A DNA stretch of 64,000 nucleotides from Pseudomonas azotoformans (GTDB lineage Bacteria; Pseudomonadota; Gammaproteobacteria; Pseudomonadales; Pseudomonadaceae): assembly GCF_001579805.1 (NCBI RefSeq), contig NZ_CP014546.1, positions 3,720,001 to 3,784,000 on the forward strand, in the 5' to 3' direction. Within the stretch, counting starts at the first letter, position 1. Each line of letters begins with the position of its first letter. The position numbers were made by a program, and so were the translations under genes. The notes beneath the pieces are model-generated. The model searched no databases and was not told where the DNA came from. It was given only the letters and a program-made list of their open reading frames with translations. Below are positions 36,595 to 48,209 of this stretch, one piece after another.

Positions 36595-37854
36595 TTACTC
36601 CAGGAACAGGCTGGCGGGTTGTTCGAGCAGGCCGCGAATGGCCTGGATGAATTGCGCCGCGTCCATGCCATCGACCACGCGGTGATCGAAGGAGCTGGAG
36701 AGGTTCATCATCTTGCGCACCACGATCTGGCCCTTGATCACCATCGGCCGTTCAACGATACGGTTGACGCCAACGATGGCCACTTCCGGCAGGTTCAGCA
36801 CCGGCGTGCTGACGATGCCACCCAAGGCACCCAGGCTGGTCAGGGTGATCGTCGAGCCCGACAGCTCGTCGCGGCTGGCCTTGCCATTGCGTGCAGCCGT
36901 GGCCAAGCGCGCGATTTCTTCAGCGTTGCCCCACAGGCTGCGGGCTTCGGCGTGACGCACCACCGGCACCATCAGGCCAACATCGCTCTGGGTGGCGACG
37001 CCCACATGCACCGCGCCGAGGCGGGTGATGACCTGGGCTTCGTCGTCGTAGCGCGCGTTGATCTGCGGGAAGTCACGCAGTGCCACCACCATGGCGCGCA
37101 CGATGAACGGCAGCAGGGTCAGCTTGCCGCGCGTAGCGCCGTGTTTCTCGTTGAGGTGCACGCGCAGCTCGTCGAGGGCGGTGACGTCGATCTCTTCCAC
37201 ATAGCTGAAATGCGCGGCGCGCCGGGTGGCGTCCTGCATGCGCTGGGCGATCTTGCGGCGCATGCCGATCACCGGGATCTGTTCTTCGGTGTGGCGTTCG
37301 GCGTAGGGGTTGGCGGCTGTAGAGTTTTTCGCCGGACCCTGGAGCAAGTAAGCCTCCAGATCTTCGTGCAGAATCCGGCCCGCCGGGCCAGAGCCCTGCA
37401 CCAGACGCAGTTGGATCCCGGCGTCCAATGCATGCTTGCGCACAGCAGGGGAGGCCAATGGGCGTTCGTCGGCTTCACGTGCCACAGGCGCCTGGGCTGC
37501 GATAACCGGTGCCGGTTTGCTTTCAAACGCCGCCGGCGCAGGCTTGGCCTCAACCACAGGCGCGGCCTTCGGCGCTTCCTTCACGGCGGGCGCTTCCTTG
37601 GCGTTGCCGGCGCCTTCCACTTCAATGCTGATCAGAATACTGCCCACGGCCATGACTTCGCCCGGCTCACCGCCGAGGGAAATCACCTTGCCGTGCACCG
37701 GCGAAGGAATATCCACCATCGCCTTGTCGGTCATCACATCCGCCAGCACCTGGTCTTCCACGACCATGTCGCCGACCTTCACATGCCACACCGACAGTTC
37801 AACTTCCGCGATGCCTTCGCCAATGTCCGGCATCTTGATTACGTGCGTGCCCAT
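36595..37854 (-). CDS. bkdB: Lipoamide acyltransferase (E2) of branched-chain keto-acid dehydrogenase
   Basis: 419 residues in three parts. The lipoyl domain (1-85) has the lipoylated Lys in VMTDKAMVDIPSP. A Pro/Ala-rich linker leads to the peripheral-subunit-binding domain (ASPAVRKHALDAGIQL, near 138-170), followed by the catalytic domain ending FDHRVVDGMDAAQF with the active His. It transfers the branched acyl group to CoA. The start is adjacent to the bkdA2 stop with no gap. Confidence 0.95.
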   Translation of the reverse strand: MGTHVIKMPDIGEGIAEVELSVWHVKVGDMVVEDQVLADVMTDKAMVDIPSPVHGKVISLGGEPGEVMAVGSILISIEVEGAGNAKEAPAVKEAPKAAPVVEAKPAPAAFESKPAPVIAAQAPVAREADERPLASPAVRKHALDAGIQLRLVQGSGPAGRILHEDLEAYLLQGPAKNSTAANPYAERHTEEQIPVIGMRRKIAQRMQDATRRAAHFSYVEEIDVTALDELRVHLNEKHGATRGKLTLLPFIVRAMVVALRDFPQINARYDDEAQVITRLGAVHVGVATQSDVGLMVPVVRHAEARSLWGNAEEIARLATAARNGKASRDELSGSTITLTSLGALGGIVSTPVLNLPEVAIVGVNRIVERPMVIKGQIVVRKMMNLSSSFDHRVVDGMDAAQFIQAIRGLLEQPASLFLE

Positions 37855-38914
37855 TCAGACCTCCATGACCCGTTTCAACGCCGCGCCCACTCGGGACGGC
37901 CCTGGGAAATACGCCCACTCTTGCGCGTGCGGGTAGGGGGTGTCCCAACCGGTGACGCGTTCGATCGGCGCTTCCAGGTGGTGGAAGCAATGTTCTTGCA
38001 CCAGCGACACCAACTCGGCACCAAAACCGCAGGTGCGGGTGGCTTCATGCACCACCACGCAACGGCCAGTCTTCTTCACGGATTTGACGATGGTTTCCAG
38101 GTCCAGCGGCCACAGGCTGCGCAGGTCGATGACCTCGGCGTCGATGCCGGTTTCTTCGGCGGCGACTTGCGACACATACACGGTGGTGCCGTAGGTCAGC
38201 ACGGTGACCGCCGAACCCGGACGCACGATGGCGGCCACGTCCAGCGGCACGGTGTAATAACCGTCCGGTACTTGGGCTTGCGGGTGTTTCGACCACGGGG
38301 TCACCGGGCGGTCGTGATGGCCATCGAATGGGCCGTTGTACAGGCGTTTGGGTTCGAGGAAGATCACCGGGTCATCGTTTTCGATGGAGGCGATCAGCAG
38401 CCCTTTCGCGTCATAGGGGTTCGACGGCATGACCGTACGCAGGCCGCAGACCTGGGTGAACACCGCTTCGATACTCTGGCTGTGGGTCTGCCCGCCGTAG
38501 ATGCCGCCGCCGCACGGCATGCGCATGGTCAGTGGCGCGGTGAACTGGCCGGCCCGAGCGGTAACGCAGGCGCGCCGCTTCGGAAATGATCTGGTCGGTG
38601 GCGGGGTAGACGTAGTCGGCGAACTGGATCTCGGCCACCGGACGCAGGCCGTAGGCGCCCATGCCCACGGCCACGCCGATAATGCCGCTCTCGGAGATCG
38701 GCGCGTCGAACACGCGCGAGCTGCCGTACTTGGTCTGCAAGCCTTCGGTGCAACGGAACACGCCGCCGAAATAACCGACGTCCTGGCCAAACACCACCAC
38801 GTTGTCGTCACGTTCGAGCATCACATCCATGGCCGAGCGCAGGGCCTGGATCATGGTCATGGTGGTGGTGGTCATGGCGGTTTCCACTTCAATGCTGTTG
38901 TTGTGATCGTTCAT
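37855..38914 (-). pseudogene. bkdA2: Keto-acid dehydrogenase E1 beta, BkdA2, with one-base frameshift
   Basis: The N-terminal part ([10 protein letters not shown] to EAARLRYRS) and C-terminal part ([11 protein letters not shown] to the end) are both intact but lie in different frames. The change is at a GGG on the coding strand (CCC at 38553-38555): removing one G gives a single 352-residue protein, the usual BkdA2 length. The first 120 residues carry the TPP-binding and E1-alpha contact region ([19 protein letters not shown]). If real, the lesion would abolish the E1 component and growth on branched amino acids. Neighbouring genes are intact, so a sequencing error is quite possible. Confidence 0.9.
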
Positions 38915-38915
38915 G

Positions 38916-40157
<1,242 letters not shown>

Positions 40158-40195
40158 CTACGCTCTATCTTGTGAATTTCTTGTAGTGGGCGCGC

Positions 40196-40208
40196 TAGCT
40201 GACAGTCA
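40196..40208. promoter_or_regulatory. Palindrome in the bkdR-bkdA1 control region
   Basis: GCTGAC, A, GTCAGC is a perfect inverted repeat close to the bkdA1 start. BkdR is known to bind several sites in this interval in P. putida; whether this palindrome is one of them is not known to me. Confidence 0.4.
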
Positions 40209-40346
40209 GCCTCCGGATAGGAGAAATCTTGTCCTACAACAATCATAGGCGGGGCGTAGAAGAATATTTATCTGTGTTTCATTGCGCTCAGGATCATTTG
40301 CGGATAAAAAAACTGCATAAACATAATAAACAGGTGATTTTGTCTC

Positions 40347-40832
40347 ATGCGCAAACTGGACCGTACCGATATCGGCATTCTCAACGCCCTGCAGGAGAAC
40401 GCCCGCATCACCAACGCCGACCTGGCCCGCTCGGTGAACCTATCGCCCACGCCGTGTTTCAACCGGGTGAAAGCGATGGAAGAGCTGGGCTTGATCCGTG
40501 ACCAGGTCACGCTGCTCGACGCTGATTTGCTGGGGCTGCACGTCAACGTGTTCATCCACGTGAGCCTGGAAAAGCAGAATGAACTGGCATTGCAGCAGTT
40601 CGAAGGCGCGATCTCCGACCGGCCTGAGGTGATGGAGTGTTACCTGATGGCCGGCGACCCGGACTACCTGATCCGGGTGCTGGTGCCGACGATCCAGTCG
40701 CTGGAGCGTTTCATGATGGACTTTTTGACCAAGGTGCCGGGGGTGGCGAACATCCGGTCGAGCTTCGCCCTCAAGCAAGTGCGCTATAAAACCGCATTGC
40801 CGCTACCGGCCAACGGCATCAACCTGGGTTAG
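40347..40832 (+). CDS. bkdR: Bkd operon activator BkdR (Lrp family)
   Basis: 161 residues with an N-terminal helix-turn-helix ([30 protein letters not shown]) and a C-terminal RAM domain. It is divergent from bkdA1 across 195 AT-rich bases, the arrangement seen in P. putida, where BkdR activates the operon with branched amino acids as ligand (family knowledge). Its stop overlaps the convergent dioxygenase gene by four bases. Confidence 0.93.
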   Translation: MRKLDRTDIGILNALQENARITNADLARSVNLSPTPCFNRVKAMEELGLIRDQVTLLDADLLGLHVNVFIHVSLEKQNELALQQFEGAISDRPEVMECYLMAGDPDYLIRVLVPTIQSLERFMMDFLTKVPGVANIRSSFALKQVRYKTALPLPANGINLG

Positions 40833-41692
40833 AGGCGGTTGACCGGAATCTTCAGGTACACCACCCCGTTGTCCTCCGCCGGCGGCATATTCCCCGCCCG
40901 CACATTCACCTGGATCGCTGGCAGCAACAGCGTCGGCATCCCCAGCCCTGCGTCGCGCGTGGTGCGCATCTCGACAAACGTGGCTTCATCCACGCCGTCA
41001 TGCACATGGATATTTCCGGCGCGCTGCTCGGCCACCGTGGTCCGGCATTTTGCCTCACGGCCTTCGGGCGGGTAGTCGTGGCAGACGTACAGTTCGGTTT
41101 CCAACGCAAAGGCCAGCAACTTGCGCATCGACGCATACAACTGCCGCGCATCGCCGCCGGGGAAATCACAGCGCGCCGTGCCGACATCCGGCATGAACAG
41201 CGTGTCGCCCACCAGGATCAACCGGTCGTCGATCAGGTAGGCCATGTCCGCCGGGGTATGCCCAGGCACATGCAGGGCCTGGGCCTTGATCGTGCCGATG
41301 TGAAACACCTCATCCGGCGCAAACAGATGATCGAACTGCGAGCCATCCACGCGAAATTCCGGCTCCAGGTTGAACAGGTTCTTGAACACGCCCTGTACTT
41401 TGCTGATGGACTGCCCGATGGCGATCTTGCCGCCCAAGGTGCGGCGCAGGTAAGGCGCGGCGGACAAGTGATCAGCGTGGGCGTGGGTTTCCAGCAACCA
41501 TTGCACCTGCAAGCTGTGCTCGCGCACGAAGGCGATGACCTTGTCGGCCTGCCGCGTGTCGGTGCGCCCCGAGGCCGGGTCGTAGTTGAGCACTGAATCG
41601 ACGATGGCGCAGGGGCCGCCATCGGCTTCATAAACGACGTAGGTGTAGGTCGACGATGCCTCGTCCAGAAAGGCTTGGATCAGCGCTGGCAT
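40829..41692 (-). CDS. Persulfide dioxygenase-like MBL-fold protein (Blh/ETHE1 type)
   Basis: 287 residues with the metal motif [11 protein letters not shown] near residue 70, then [32 protein letters not shown] and [11 protein letters not shown], all marks of the ETHE1-like persulfide dioxygenases. It is divergent from a BigR-like regulator and near an SQR, so oxidation of glutathione persulfide to sulfite is the expected reaction. Absence of a rhodanese domain makes it the single-domain type. Confidence 0.87.
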   Translation of the reverse strand: MPALIQAFLDEASSTYTYVVYEADGGPCAIVDSVLNYDPASGRTDTRQADKVIAFVREHSLQVQWLLETHAHADHLSAAPYLRRTLGGKIAIGQSISKVQGVFKNLFNLEPEFRVDGSQFDHLFAPDEVFHIGTIKAQALHVPGHTPADMAYLIDDRLILVGDTLFMPDVGTARCDFPGGDARQLYASMRKLLAFALETELYVCHDYPPEGREAKCRTTVAEQRAGNIHVHDGVDEATFVEMRTTRDAGLGMPTLLLPAIQVNVRAGNMPPAEDNGVVYLKIPVNRL

Positions 41693-41786
41693 GGCGGTTG
41701 TCCCGGATGAAGAAAAAAGTAGTTACAATCAGTTTACGTTTTCACATAATGTTTTGAGCTTAAGTGACAAAAAGGACCCGAGGCAA

Positions 41787-42122
41787 ATGGAATCTACTCT
41801 GAGTGAGGGCGAAGTCGCCCAGTTGCGCGCATCGGCGTCCAAGGCTTGTTCCTTGCTCAAGGCCCTGGCCAATGAGGACCGTTTGTTGATCCTGTGCCAG
41901 TTGACCCAGGGCGAGCGCAATGTCGGCGAGCTGGAAGCCCTGACCGGCGTGCGCCAGCCCACGCTGTCACAACAGTTGGGCATTTTGCGCGACGAAGGGT
42001 TGGTCGCCACCCGTCGGGAAGGTAAATACATCTTCTACGGGCTGGCCAGCCACGAAGTGATTCAAGTAATGAAGACCCTGTCCGGGCTGTACTGCGGCGC
42101 GGTCATAAAAAGCTGGGCGTGA
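41787..42122 (+). CDS. bigR: ArsR-family persulfide-sensing repressor (BigR/SqrR-like)
   Basis: 111 residues. Winged helix: NVGELEALTGVRQPTLSQQLGILRDEGL. Cys37 (ILCQLTQ) and Cys103 (GLYCGAV) are 66 residues apart, the same spacing as the two reactive cysteines described for BigR, which form a tetrasulfide bridge with reactive sulfur. A further Cys21 is present. I chose the ATG at MESTLSEG; upstream in-frame codons extend through the AT-rich promoter. It probably controls both the divergent dioxygenase gene and the downstream sqr-tauE. Confidence 0.85.
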   Translation: MESTLSEGEVAQLRASASKACSLLKALANEDRLLILCQLTQGERNVGELEALTGVRQPTLSQQLGILRDEGLVATRREGKYIFYGLASHEVIQVMKTLSGLYCGAVIKSWA

Positions 42123-42172
42123 CGCCATCCGGCAGCGACCCTTGTGTGCATGTATGACAAAGGCGATAGACC

Positions 42173-43417
42173 ATGACCGACCAACACTGGGGCCCAACCA
42201 TCAGTGGCGACATCGTAGTCATCGGCGGCGGCTCGGCGGGCATTGGCCTGCTGGCCAGCCTGCTCAAGCGCGACCCGCACCTGAACATCATCCTGATCGA
42301 ACCGAGCGACCACCACTGCTACCAGCCCGCCTGGACCTTGGTGGGCGGCGGCGCCTATGACCTGAAAAAGACCCGCCGCCCGCTGGCGGATGTATTGCCC
42401 AATGGCGTCACCTGGGTGCAGGCCGCCGTCACCGAAGTACTGCCCGACGAGCAGACCCTGATCCTCGACAGCGGCCAGCGTGTCAGTTGGCAAAACCTGA
42501 TTGTCTGCCCCGGCCTGCGCCTGGCGTGGGAGAAGGTCGAAGGCCTGCAAGACACCCTCGGCAAGCATGGCGTCACGTCCAACTACAGCTACCAGCACGC
42601 CGCCTACACCTGGCAGTTGGTGCAGCAACTCAAGGGCGGCAAGGCGATCTTTACCCAGCCGGCCATGCCGATCAAATGCGCGGGCGCGCCGCAAAAGGCC
42701 CTGTATTTGTCCTGCGATCACTGGCTCAAGCAAGGCGTGCTGAAAAACATCGACGTCGAATTCAACCTGGCCGGTGCCGCGCTGTTCGGCGTGGCGACCT
42801 TCGTGCCGCCGTTGATGAAATACGTGGAGAAGTACAACGCTCGCCTGGCGTTCAACGCCAATCTGGTGAAAGTCGATGGTCCGGCACGCAAGGCCTGGTT
42901 CGAAGTGAAGGACGCCGAAGGCACTGCGCGTGTTGAAGAAAAATCCTTCGACCTGTTGCACGTTGTCCCACCGCAAGTCTCCCCGGATTTCATCCGCCAA
43001 AGCCCGCTGGCCGACGCCGCCGGCTGGTGCGAAGTGAACCCCCACAGCCTGCAACACCTGCGTTACCCGCACATCTTCGGCCTGGGCGATGTATGCGGCA
43101 CCACCAACGCCAAGACTGCCGCGGCGGTGCGCAAGCAGATCGTGGTGGTCGCCGAAAACCTGCTGGCCCTGCGCAAACAGGCGCCGCTGCCGCTCAAGTA
43201 CGATGGCTACGGTTCCTGCCCGCTGACGGTGGAGAAGGGCAAGGTGGTGCTGGCCGAGTTCGGCTACGGCGGCAAGTTGCTGCCGACCTTTCCCCTGGAC
43301 CCGACCCAGGCGCGGCGTTCTATGTGGTTCCTCAAGGCCACCTTGCTGCCGTGGTTCTACTGGAACGGCATGCTCAAGGGCCGCGAGTGGCTGACCCGCC
43401 TGAGCAAGGTGGACTGA
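42173..43417 (+). CDS. Sulfide:quinone oxidoreductase (type II)
   Basis: A 414-residue FAD protein with [18 protein letters not shown] at the N-terminus. Cys169 (IKCAGAPQK) and Cys349 ([10 protein letters not shown]) are 180 residues apart, matching the redox pair of mitochondrial-type SQR; the C-terminal amphipathic part [18 protein letters not shown] is the membrane contact. It oxidises sulfide to persulfide and reduces ubiquinone. It lies 50 bases after bigR and abuts the TauE gene. Confidence 0.9.
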   Translation: MTDQHWGPTISGDIVVIGGGSAGIGLLASLLKRDPHLNIILIEPSDHHCYQPAWTLVGGGAYDLKKTRRPLADVLPNGVTWVQAAVTEVLPDEQTLILDSGQRVSWQNLIVCPGLRLAWEKVEGLQDTLGKHGVTSNYSYQHAAYTWQLVQQLKGGKAIFTQPAMPIKCAGAPQKALYLSCDHWLKQGVLKNIDVEFNLAGAALFGVATFVPPLMKYVEKYNARLAFNANLVKVDGPARKAWFEVKDAEGTARVEEKSFDLLHVVPPQVSPDFIRQSPLADAAGWCEVNPHSLQHLRYPHIFGLGDVCGTTNAKTAAAVRKQIVVVAENLLALRKQAPLPLKYDGYGSCPLTVEKGKVVLAEFGYGGKLLPTFPLDPTQARRSMWFLKATLLPWFYWNGMLKGREWLTRLSKVD

Positions 43418-44224
43418 ATGCTGCTGGCCAGTGTGTTGGGATTATTGATGGGCCTGGTCATGGGCCTGACCGGCGCGGGCGGCGGCATCCTCGGGGTGCC
43501 GGCGCTGGTGTTGGGGTTGGGCCTGAGCATGACCCAGGCCGCGCCGGTGTCGCTGCTCGCCGTCGGCGCGGCAGCAGCCGTGGGAGCGATCGACGGTTTG
43601 CGTCATGGCCTGGTGCGTTACCGCGCTGCGCTGCTGATCGCTTTGCTCGGCGCGCTTTTTTCGCCAGTGGGGGTGTTTCTCGCCCACCAACTGCCGGAAG
43701 CGTTGCTGATGGGACTGTTCAGTGGCTTGATGGTGTTGGTGGCCTGGCGCATGTTGCAGCGTGAAAAGCGCGAGGCCGGGCCGAGTGACCATGGCACGGC
43801 GTCCTGGGGCCAGAAGAACTGCATGCTCAATCAGCAGACCGGGCGCTTCGCCTGGACCGCCAAATGCAGCGCGACCCTAGCCGCCCTCGGTGCGGTGACC
43901 GGTGCAGTGTCCGGCCTGCTGGGCGTTGGCGGTGGCTTTCTGATCGTGCCGGCGTTCAAGCAACTCACCGATGTGCAGATGCGCGGCATCGTCGCCACGT
44001 CCTTGATGGTAATCAGCCTGCTCTCGCTGGTCGGCGTGGCCGGTGCATTCCATGCCGGTGTGCGCATCGAGTCGGTGGGCTGGGTGTTTATCGGCGCAAG
44101 CATCGTCGGCATGCTCGCCGGCCGACGCCTGTGCTCGGTGATTCCCGCCCGTATCTTGCAAGTGGGGTTTGCCAGCCTGTGTGTACTGGTGGCCATTGGA
44201 ATGCTAGTTAACGCCTTGCGCTGA
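43418..44224 (+). CDS. TauE/SafE family sulfite exporter
   Basis: A 268-residue protein with about eight helices. The two half repeats each begin with a glycine-rich helix, MGLTGAGGGILGVPALVLG and TGAVSGLLGVGGGFLIVPA, typical of TauE. Its ATG directly follows the SQR stop. In the pathway it would export the sulfite made by the dioxygenase. The substrate is inferred from context. Confidence 0.88.
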   Translation: MLLASVLGLLMGLVMGLTGAGGGILGVPALVLGLGLSMTQAAPVSLLAVGAAAAVGAIDGLRHGLVRYRAALLIALLGALFSPVGVFLAHQLPEALLMGLFSGLMVLVAWRMLQREKREAGPSDHGTASWGQKNCMLNQQTGRFAWTAKCSATLAALGAVTGAVSGLLGVGGGFLIVPAFKQLTDVQMRGIVATSLMVISLLSLVGVAGAFHAGVRIESVGWVFIGASIVGMLAGRRLCSVIPARILQVGFASLCVLVAIGMLVNALR

Positions 44225-44256
44225 AACGGTGGCGAGGGCGCTTGCTGCGCAGCACC

Positions 44257-44904
44257 TCAGCCCTGTTCCAACTGGGCCAGGCGCTCTTCGAGCGCTGCAA
44301 TGCGCGCTTCCAGTTCTTCGATCCGGTCCGTCGAAACGCCCGCCCCGCGTTCCACTGGGCTACCCCGTGCCGCGAGGATCGTCTCGATGTCCGCCGGATC
44401 GCCCAGCGCATGGGTGTAGCGGTCTTCGCGCTGCCCGGCCTGGCGCGGCACCAGCAACGCCAGCCCGCGGGCAATCAAGCGCTCCAGTTGATGCACCACC
44501 TGCTCGGCGTCTTCGAAGTCATGCATGCGTCCGCTGCGGGTCAACAGTTCATTGACCGTCTGCGGCCCACGCAGGAACAACAGCCCGGTGAGGATCACCT
44601 GGGCCGGCACCAGCTCCAGCGCCTTGTCTACGCGATGTTCCCAGCGATCGGCACGGCTGCCCATCACCAGGCGGGTAAAGCCCTGGCCTTCCAGCGCACG
44701 CAGGCTCTGACCGACCTGGCCCTGGCTGAGGTTCATCACCGGCTCGCGGCTGGTCTTCTGGTTGCAGGCCAGGACCAGGGCATTGAGGGTCAGGGGATAG
44801 GTTTCGGGGTTGGTCGCCTGTTTCTCGATCAGGCAGCCCAGGATGCGGATTTCCGTGCTGTTCAGGCGCGGCTCAGGGGTCTCGGTGTCGTGCTCGGCGG
44901 TCAT
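44257..44904 (-). CDS. yceH: YceH (DUF480) family protein
   Basis: 215 residues. It begins with a winged-helix pair ([30 protein letters not shown]), a second similar unit around [18 protein letters not shown], and ends in a coiled coil [21 protein letters not shown]. The family is widely conserved in gammaproteobacteria and linked to flagellar or virulence phenotypes in some; biochemical role unknown. It converges on tauE and is a single gene. Confidence 0.9.
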   Translation of the reverse strand: MTAEHDTETPEPRLNSTEIRILGCLIEKQATNPETYPLTLNALVLACNQKTSREPVMNLSQGQVGQSLRALEGQGFTRLVMGSRADRWEHRVDKALELVPAQVILTGLLFLRGPQTVNELLTRSGRMHDFEDAEQVVHQLERLIARGLALLVPRQAGQREDRYTHALGDPADIETILAARGSPVERGAGVSTDRIEELEARIAALEERLAQLEQG

Positions 44905-45019
44905 CGCGCTTTCCCTATGCAGTGAAGTGCCTAGCGTAAGCCGGAAAAAATAAAAGACAAGCGGCGGGCATGGCTATAATCGCCGCTGGTTCAAACCGTG
45001 ACATTACCTAGAGACTGCC

Positions 45020-45529
45020 ATGACTATTTCCCTGTACGCCGCCTCCATCCCCGTCTTCAAGCAAATGCTCACCGCCCTGAGCGGTGTGCTGGCCAAGGCC
45101 GAAGCCCACGCTACCGCCAAGAACATCGAGCCGAACGCCTTGCTGCAAGCACGCCTGTTCCCGGACATGTTCCAACTGGTGCGCCAGGTGCAGATCGCTG
45201 TCGACTTCGCCAAGGGCGTTTCCGCACGCCTGGCCGAGATCGAAGTGCCGAAATATGAAGATACCGAAGTCACCTTTGCCGACCTGCAAGCGCTGATCGC
45301 CAAGGTGTTGGCCTTTGTTGACACCATCAAGCCCGAGCAGGTCGACGGCAAGGAAGGCATCGAGATCGTCACTCGCCCAGGCACGCCGAAAGAGAAGCGC
45401 TTCAGCGGCCAGTCCTACCTGCTGACCTACGGCCTGCCGCAGTTCTTCTTCCACGTCACCACCGCTTACGCGCTGCTGCGCCACAACGGCGTGGAAGTGG
45501 GCAAGCGTGATTACATGGGCGCTTTCTAA
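45020..45529 (+). CDS. DUF1993 family protein
   Basis: 169 residues, soluble, largely helical, with no signal peptide. The opening MTISLYAASIPVFKQMLTALSGVL and HVTTAYALLRHNGVEVGKRDYM near the end are typical of DUF1993, which has a DinB-like four-helix fold. Function unknown. The His residues that bind metal in DinB-fold proteins are not clearly present, apart from HVTTAY. It ends before a strong terminator. Confidence 0.85.
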   Translation: MTISLYAASIPVFKQMLTALSGVLAKAEAHATAKNIEPNALLQARLFPDMFQLVRQVQIAVDFAKGVSARLAEIEVPKYEDTEVTFADLQALIAKVLAFVDTIKPEQVDGKEGIEIVTRPGTPKEKRFSGQSYLLTYGLPQFFFHVTTAYALLRHNGVEVGKRDYMGAF

Positions 45530-45541
45530 GCCTCCAGTCAT

Positions 45542-45587
45542 AAAAAAGCCCGGGGTCGTTCTTCAGTGAACGACTCCGGGCTTTTTT
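45542..45587. terminator. Bidirectional rho-independent terminator
   Basis: AAAAAAGCCCGG...CCGGGCTTTTTT with an additional GGTCGTTC/GAACGACT inner stem. It lies between the convergent DUF1993 gene and sstT. Confidence 0.93.
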
Positions 45588-45598
45588 GTGGCGGGCGG

Positions 45599-46819
45599 TT
45601 AAGCCGGCTGCTCTTCCTTGCCCAGGCAAGCGGCAGCGGTGAACAGCACATCGGTGGACGAATTCAGCGCGGTTTCCGCCGAATCCTGCAGCACGCCAAT
45701 GATGAAACCCACGGCGACGACTTGCATGGCGATCTCGCTGGGAATGCCAAACAGGCTGCACGCCAATGGGATCAATAGCAGCGAACCGCCCGCCACGCCG
45801 GAAGCACCGCAGGCGCAGACGGCCGCGACCACGCTGAGCAGCACGGCGGTGGGCAGGTCGACGGCGATACCCAAGGTGTGTACGGCGGCCAGGGTCAACA
45901 CGGTAATGGTGATCGCGGCGCCGGCCATATTGATGGTGGCACCGAGCGGGATCGACACCGAGTAGGTGTCCTCATGCAGGCCCAGGCGTTTGCTCAAGGC
46001 CAGGTTGACCGGGATGTTCGCCGCCGAACTGCGGGTGAAGAACGCGGTGATCCCACTTTCGCGCAGGCACATCAGCACCAACGGGTAAGGATTGCGGCGC
46101 AGTTTCCAGAACACGATGGCCGGGTTGACTACCAGCGCCACGAACAGCATGCAGCCGATTAGCACCACCAGCAGGTGGGCGTAGCCGAGCAGGGCGCCGA
46201 AGCCGGAAGTGGCCAGGGTCGAAGCCACCAGGCCGAAAATGCCCAGCGGCGCAAAGCGAATCACCACACGCACGATCAGGGTGACGCCGTTGGACAGGTC
46301 GTCGAGCACGGTGCGCGTGGTCTCGCCGGCATGGCGAATGGCTACGCCCATGCCGATGGCCCAGGCCAGGATGCCGATGAAGTTGGCATTCATCAGTGCG
46401 CTGACCGGGTTATCCACCACACTCAACAGCAGGCTTTGCAGCACTTCACCAATGCCGCCGGGCGCGGTCACCGTTGCGTCATGGGTTGCCAGCACCAGTG
46501 AGGAGGGGAACCACATGCTCGCAATCACCGCGACCACGGCGGCGGCAAAGGTGCCCAGCAGGTAGAGGAACAGGATCGGCTTGATATGGGTTTCCTGGCC
46601 GTGCTTATGGTTGGCGATCGACGCCATCACCAGCACAAACACCAAAATCGGCGCCACGGCCTTGAGCGCGGCGACGAACACCTTGCCGATAAACCCGGTG
46701 GCCTTGGCCGCCTCGGGCAACAGCAAGGCGAGCAGGATGCCGGCGATCAGGCCGATGACGATTTGCGTGACCAGGCTGACGCGGGCCAGTCGTTGCAGGA
46801 GGGAAGGGGCAGCAGTCAT
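45599..46819 (-). CDS. sstT: Sodium:serine/threonine symporter SstT
   Basis: A 406-residue protein of the DAACS (glutamate transporter-like) family. [21 protein letters not shown] is the serine-rich hairpin, [13 protein letters not shown] the NMDGT-type sodium site and [28 protein letters not shown] a central helix. It imports serine and threonine with sodium. I chose the ATG at MTAAPSLL; a GTG six bases before is possible. Single-gene unit. Confidence 0.92.
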   Translation of the reverse strand: MTAAPSLLQRLARVSLVTQIVIGLIAGILLALLLPEAAKATGFIGKVFVAALKAVAPILVFVLVMASIANHKHGQETHIKPILFLYLLGTFAAAVVAVIASMWFPSSLVLATHDATVTAPGGIGEVLQSLLLSVVDNPVSALMNANFIGILAWAIGMGVAIRHAGETTRTVLDDLSNGVTLIVRVVIRFAPLGIFGLVASTLATSGFGALLGYAHLLVVLIGCMLFVALVVNPAIVFWKLRRNPYPLVLMCLRESGITAFFTRSSAANIPVNLALSKRLGLHEDTYSVSIPLGATINMAGAAITITVLTLAAVHTLGIAVDLPTAVLLSVVAAVCACGASGVAGGSLLLIPLACSLFGIPSEIAMQVVAVGFIIGVLQDSAETALNSSTDVLFTAAACLGKEEQPA

Positions 46820-47047
46820 AAACACTTGTCTCTGGTTTTTGGAGGCACGGCGGCACAGGCAGAAAGGGCTGTAGGACGCGGATCGCGAAGTCTAGCACGC
46901 TGTAGGAGATGTCCTCGGCGGTGCGGCATTGCGTCACCCGCCCGCCCAAGTCTTTGCAAAATCCTGTTAACATTCCGTCCTCTCATCTTTCCTATCCTTC
47001 AGCGCGCCCTTTGGGTTGTCGTTGATGTCGTCGTTCGTGGAGTTTTC

Positions 47048-48205
47048 ATGTTGTTTCCCATCCTGCTGCTGTCGGCCGCCGGCTTTACCGTGCTGACCAC
47101 GGAATTCGTCATCGTCGGCCTGCTGCCCTCCATCGCCCGGGACCTGAATGTGAGTGTGTCCCAGGCCGGGCTGCTGGTGACCTTGTTTGCGTTTACCGTG
47201 GCGGCCTTTGGGCCGTTTCTGACGGCCTACTGCGCGCGCTTCCCACGCAAGCGGCTGTTTATCAGCATCCTGATCATGTTCGGCGTGGCCAATACCGTGG
47301 CGGCGCTGGCGCCGAATATCTGGGTGATGGCAGTGGCGCGGTTGATCCCGGCCCTGGGCCTGCCGGTGTTCTGGGCCTTGGCCAGCGAAACGGCGGTGGA
47401 AATTGTCGGCCCCGAATTCGCCGGGCGTGCCATCGAGAAGATCGGCTTCGGGATCGTCTGCGCCACGGTCTTCGGCATTCCGGTGGGCACGCTGATTTCC
47501 GATATGTTCGGCTGGCGCAGCGCGTTTGCCATCCTCGCGGTGGTGGCCTTGGCCAAGGCCTTGCTGCTGTTTATCTACCTGCCGGTGACCCAACCGAAGA
47601 ACGCTGAAGTGACGCTGCGCTCGCAGTTCAAGATCCTGCGCAACCCATTGATGCAGGGCCATATCCTGCTGTCGATCCTGGTGTTCAGCGGCATGTTCAC
47701 GGCGTACACCTATCTGGCGGATATTCTCGAGCGCCTGGCCGGTTTCGACGGTACGTTGGTGGGCTGGTGCCTGATGGGCTTCGGGGCGGTCGGGCTGATT
47801 GGCAATTCGTTGGGCGGGCGTGCGGTGGATCGCCACCCGTTGATCGCGTCGATGGTGTTTTGCGGCTTCATGATTGCGGGCATGGTGGCACTGGTGCCGG
47901 CGATCCATTCCACCCTTGGCCTGGCGGCGGCGATGGCCGTGTGGGGCGTGACCCAGGCGGCGATGTTTCTGGTCAGCCATGTGCGCTTGATGAAGGCTGC
48001 GCCCCACGCGCCGGCATTTGCCGCGTCGCTGAACATCGCCGGGGCCAACCTGGGGATTGGCCTGGGCGCCCTGGTGGGCGGCCATGTGATCGACACCCTT
48101 GGCCTGGGCAGCCTGGGTTTTGCCGCTTCCGGGTTTATCCTGGTGTCGATCCTGCTGGCCTTGTGGCTGATGACCGCCAAGCAACCGGTCGCCTCCCAGG
48201 CCTGA
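47048..48205 (+). CDS. MFS efflux transporter, DHA1 sugar/drug type
   Basis: 385 residues with 12 helices. TEFVIVGLLPSIARDLNVSVSQAGLLVTLFA is the N-terminal signature of the AraJ/YdhP-like DHA1 group, with RFPRKRLFI as loop 2-3. GGAG lies six bases before the ATG; an open frame extends far upstream but runs antisense over sstT. It is convergent with the LysR gene. Substrate unknown. Confidence 0.87.
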   Translation: MLFPILLLSAAGFTVLTTEFVIVGLLPSIARDLNVSVSQAGLLVTLFAFTVAAFGPFLTAYCARFPRKRLFISILIMFGVANTVAALAPNIWVMAVARLIPALGLPVFWALASETAVEIVGPEFAGRAIEKIGFGIVCATVFGIPVGTLISDMFGWRSAFAILAVVALAKALLLFIYLPVTQPKNAEVTLRSQFKILRNPLMQGHILLSILVFSGMFTAYTYLADILERLAGFDGTLVGWCLMGFGAVGLIGNSLGGRAVDRHPLIASMVFCGFMIAGMVALVPAIHSTLGLAAAMAVWGVTQAAMFLVSHVRLMKAAPHAPAFAASLNIAGANLGIGLGALVGGHVIDTLGLGSLGFAASGFILVSILLALWLMTAKQPVASQA

Positions 48206-48209
48206 GCCG

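Noticed and set aside
35647..38589. A very long open frame (about 980 codons) antisense to lpdV, bkdB and bkdA2
   Set aside because: It mirrors three well-recognised genes, has a His/Arg/Gly-rich composition and no domain; typical of antisense frames in high-GC DNA.
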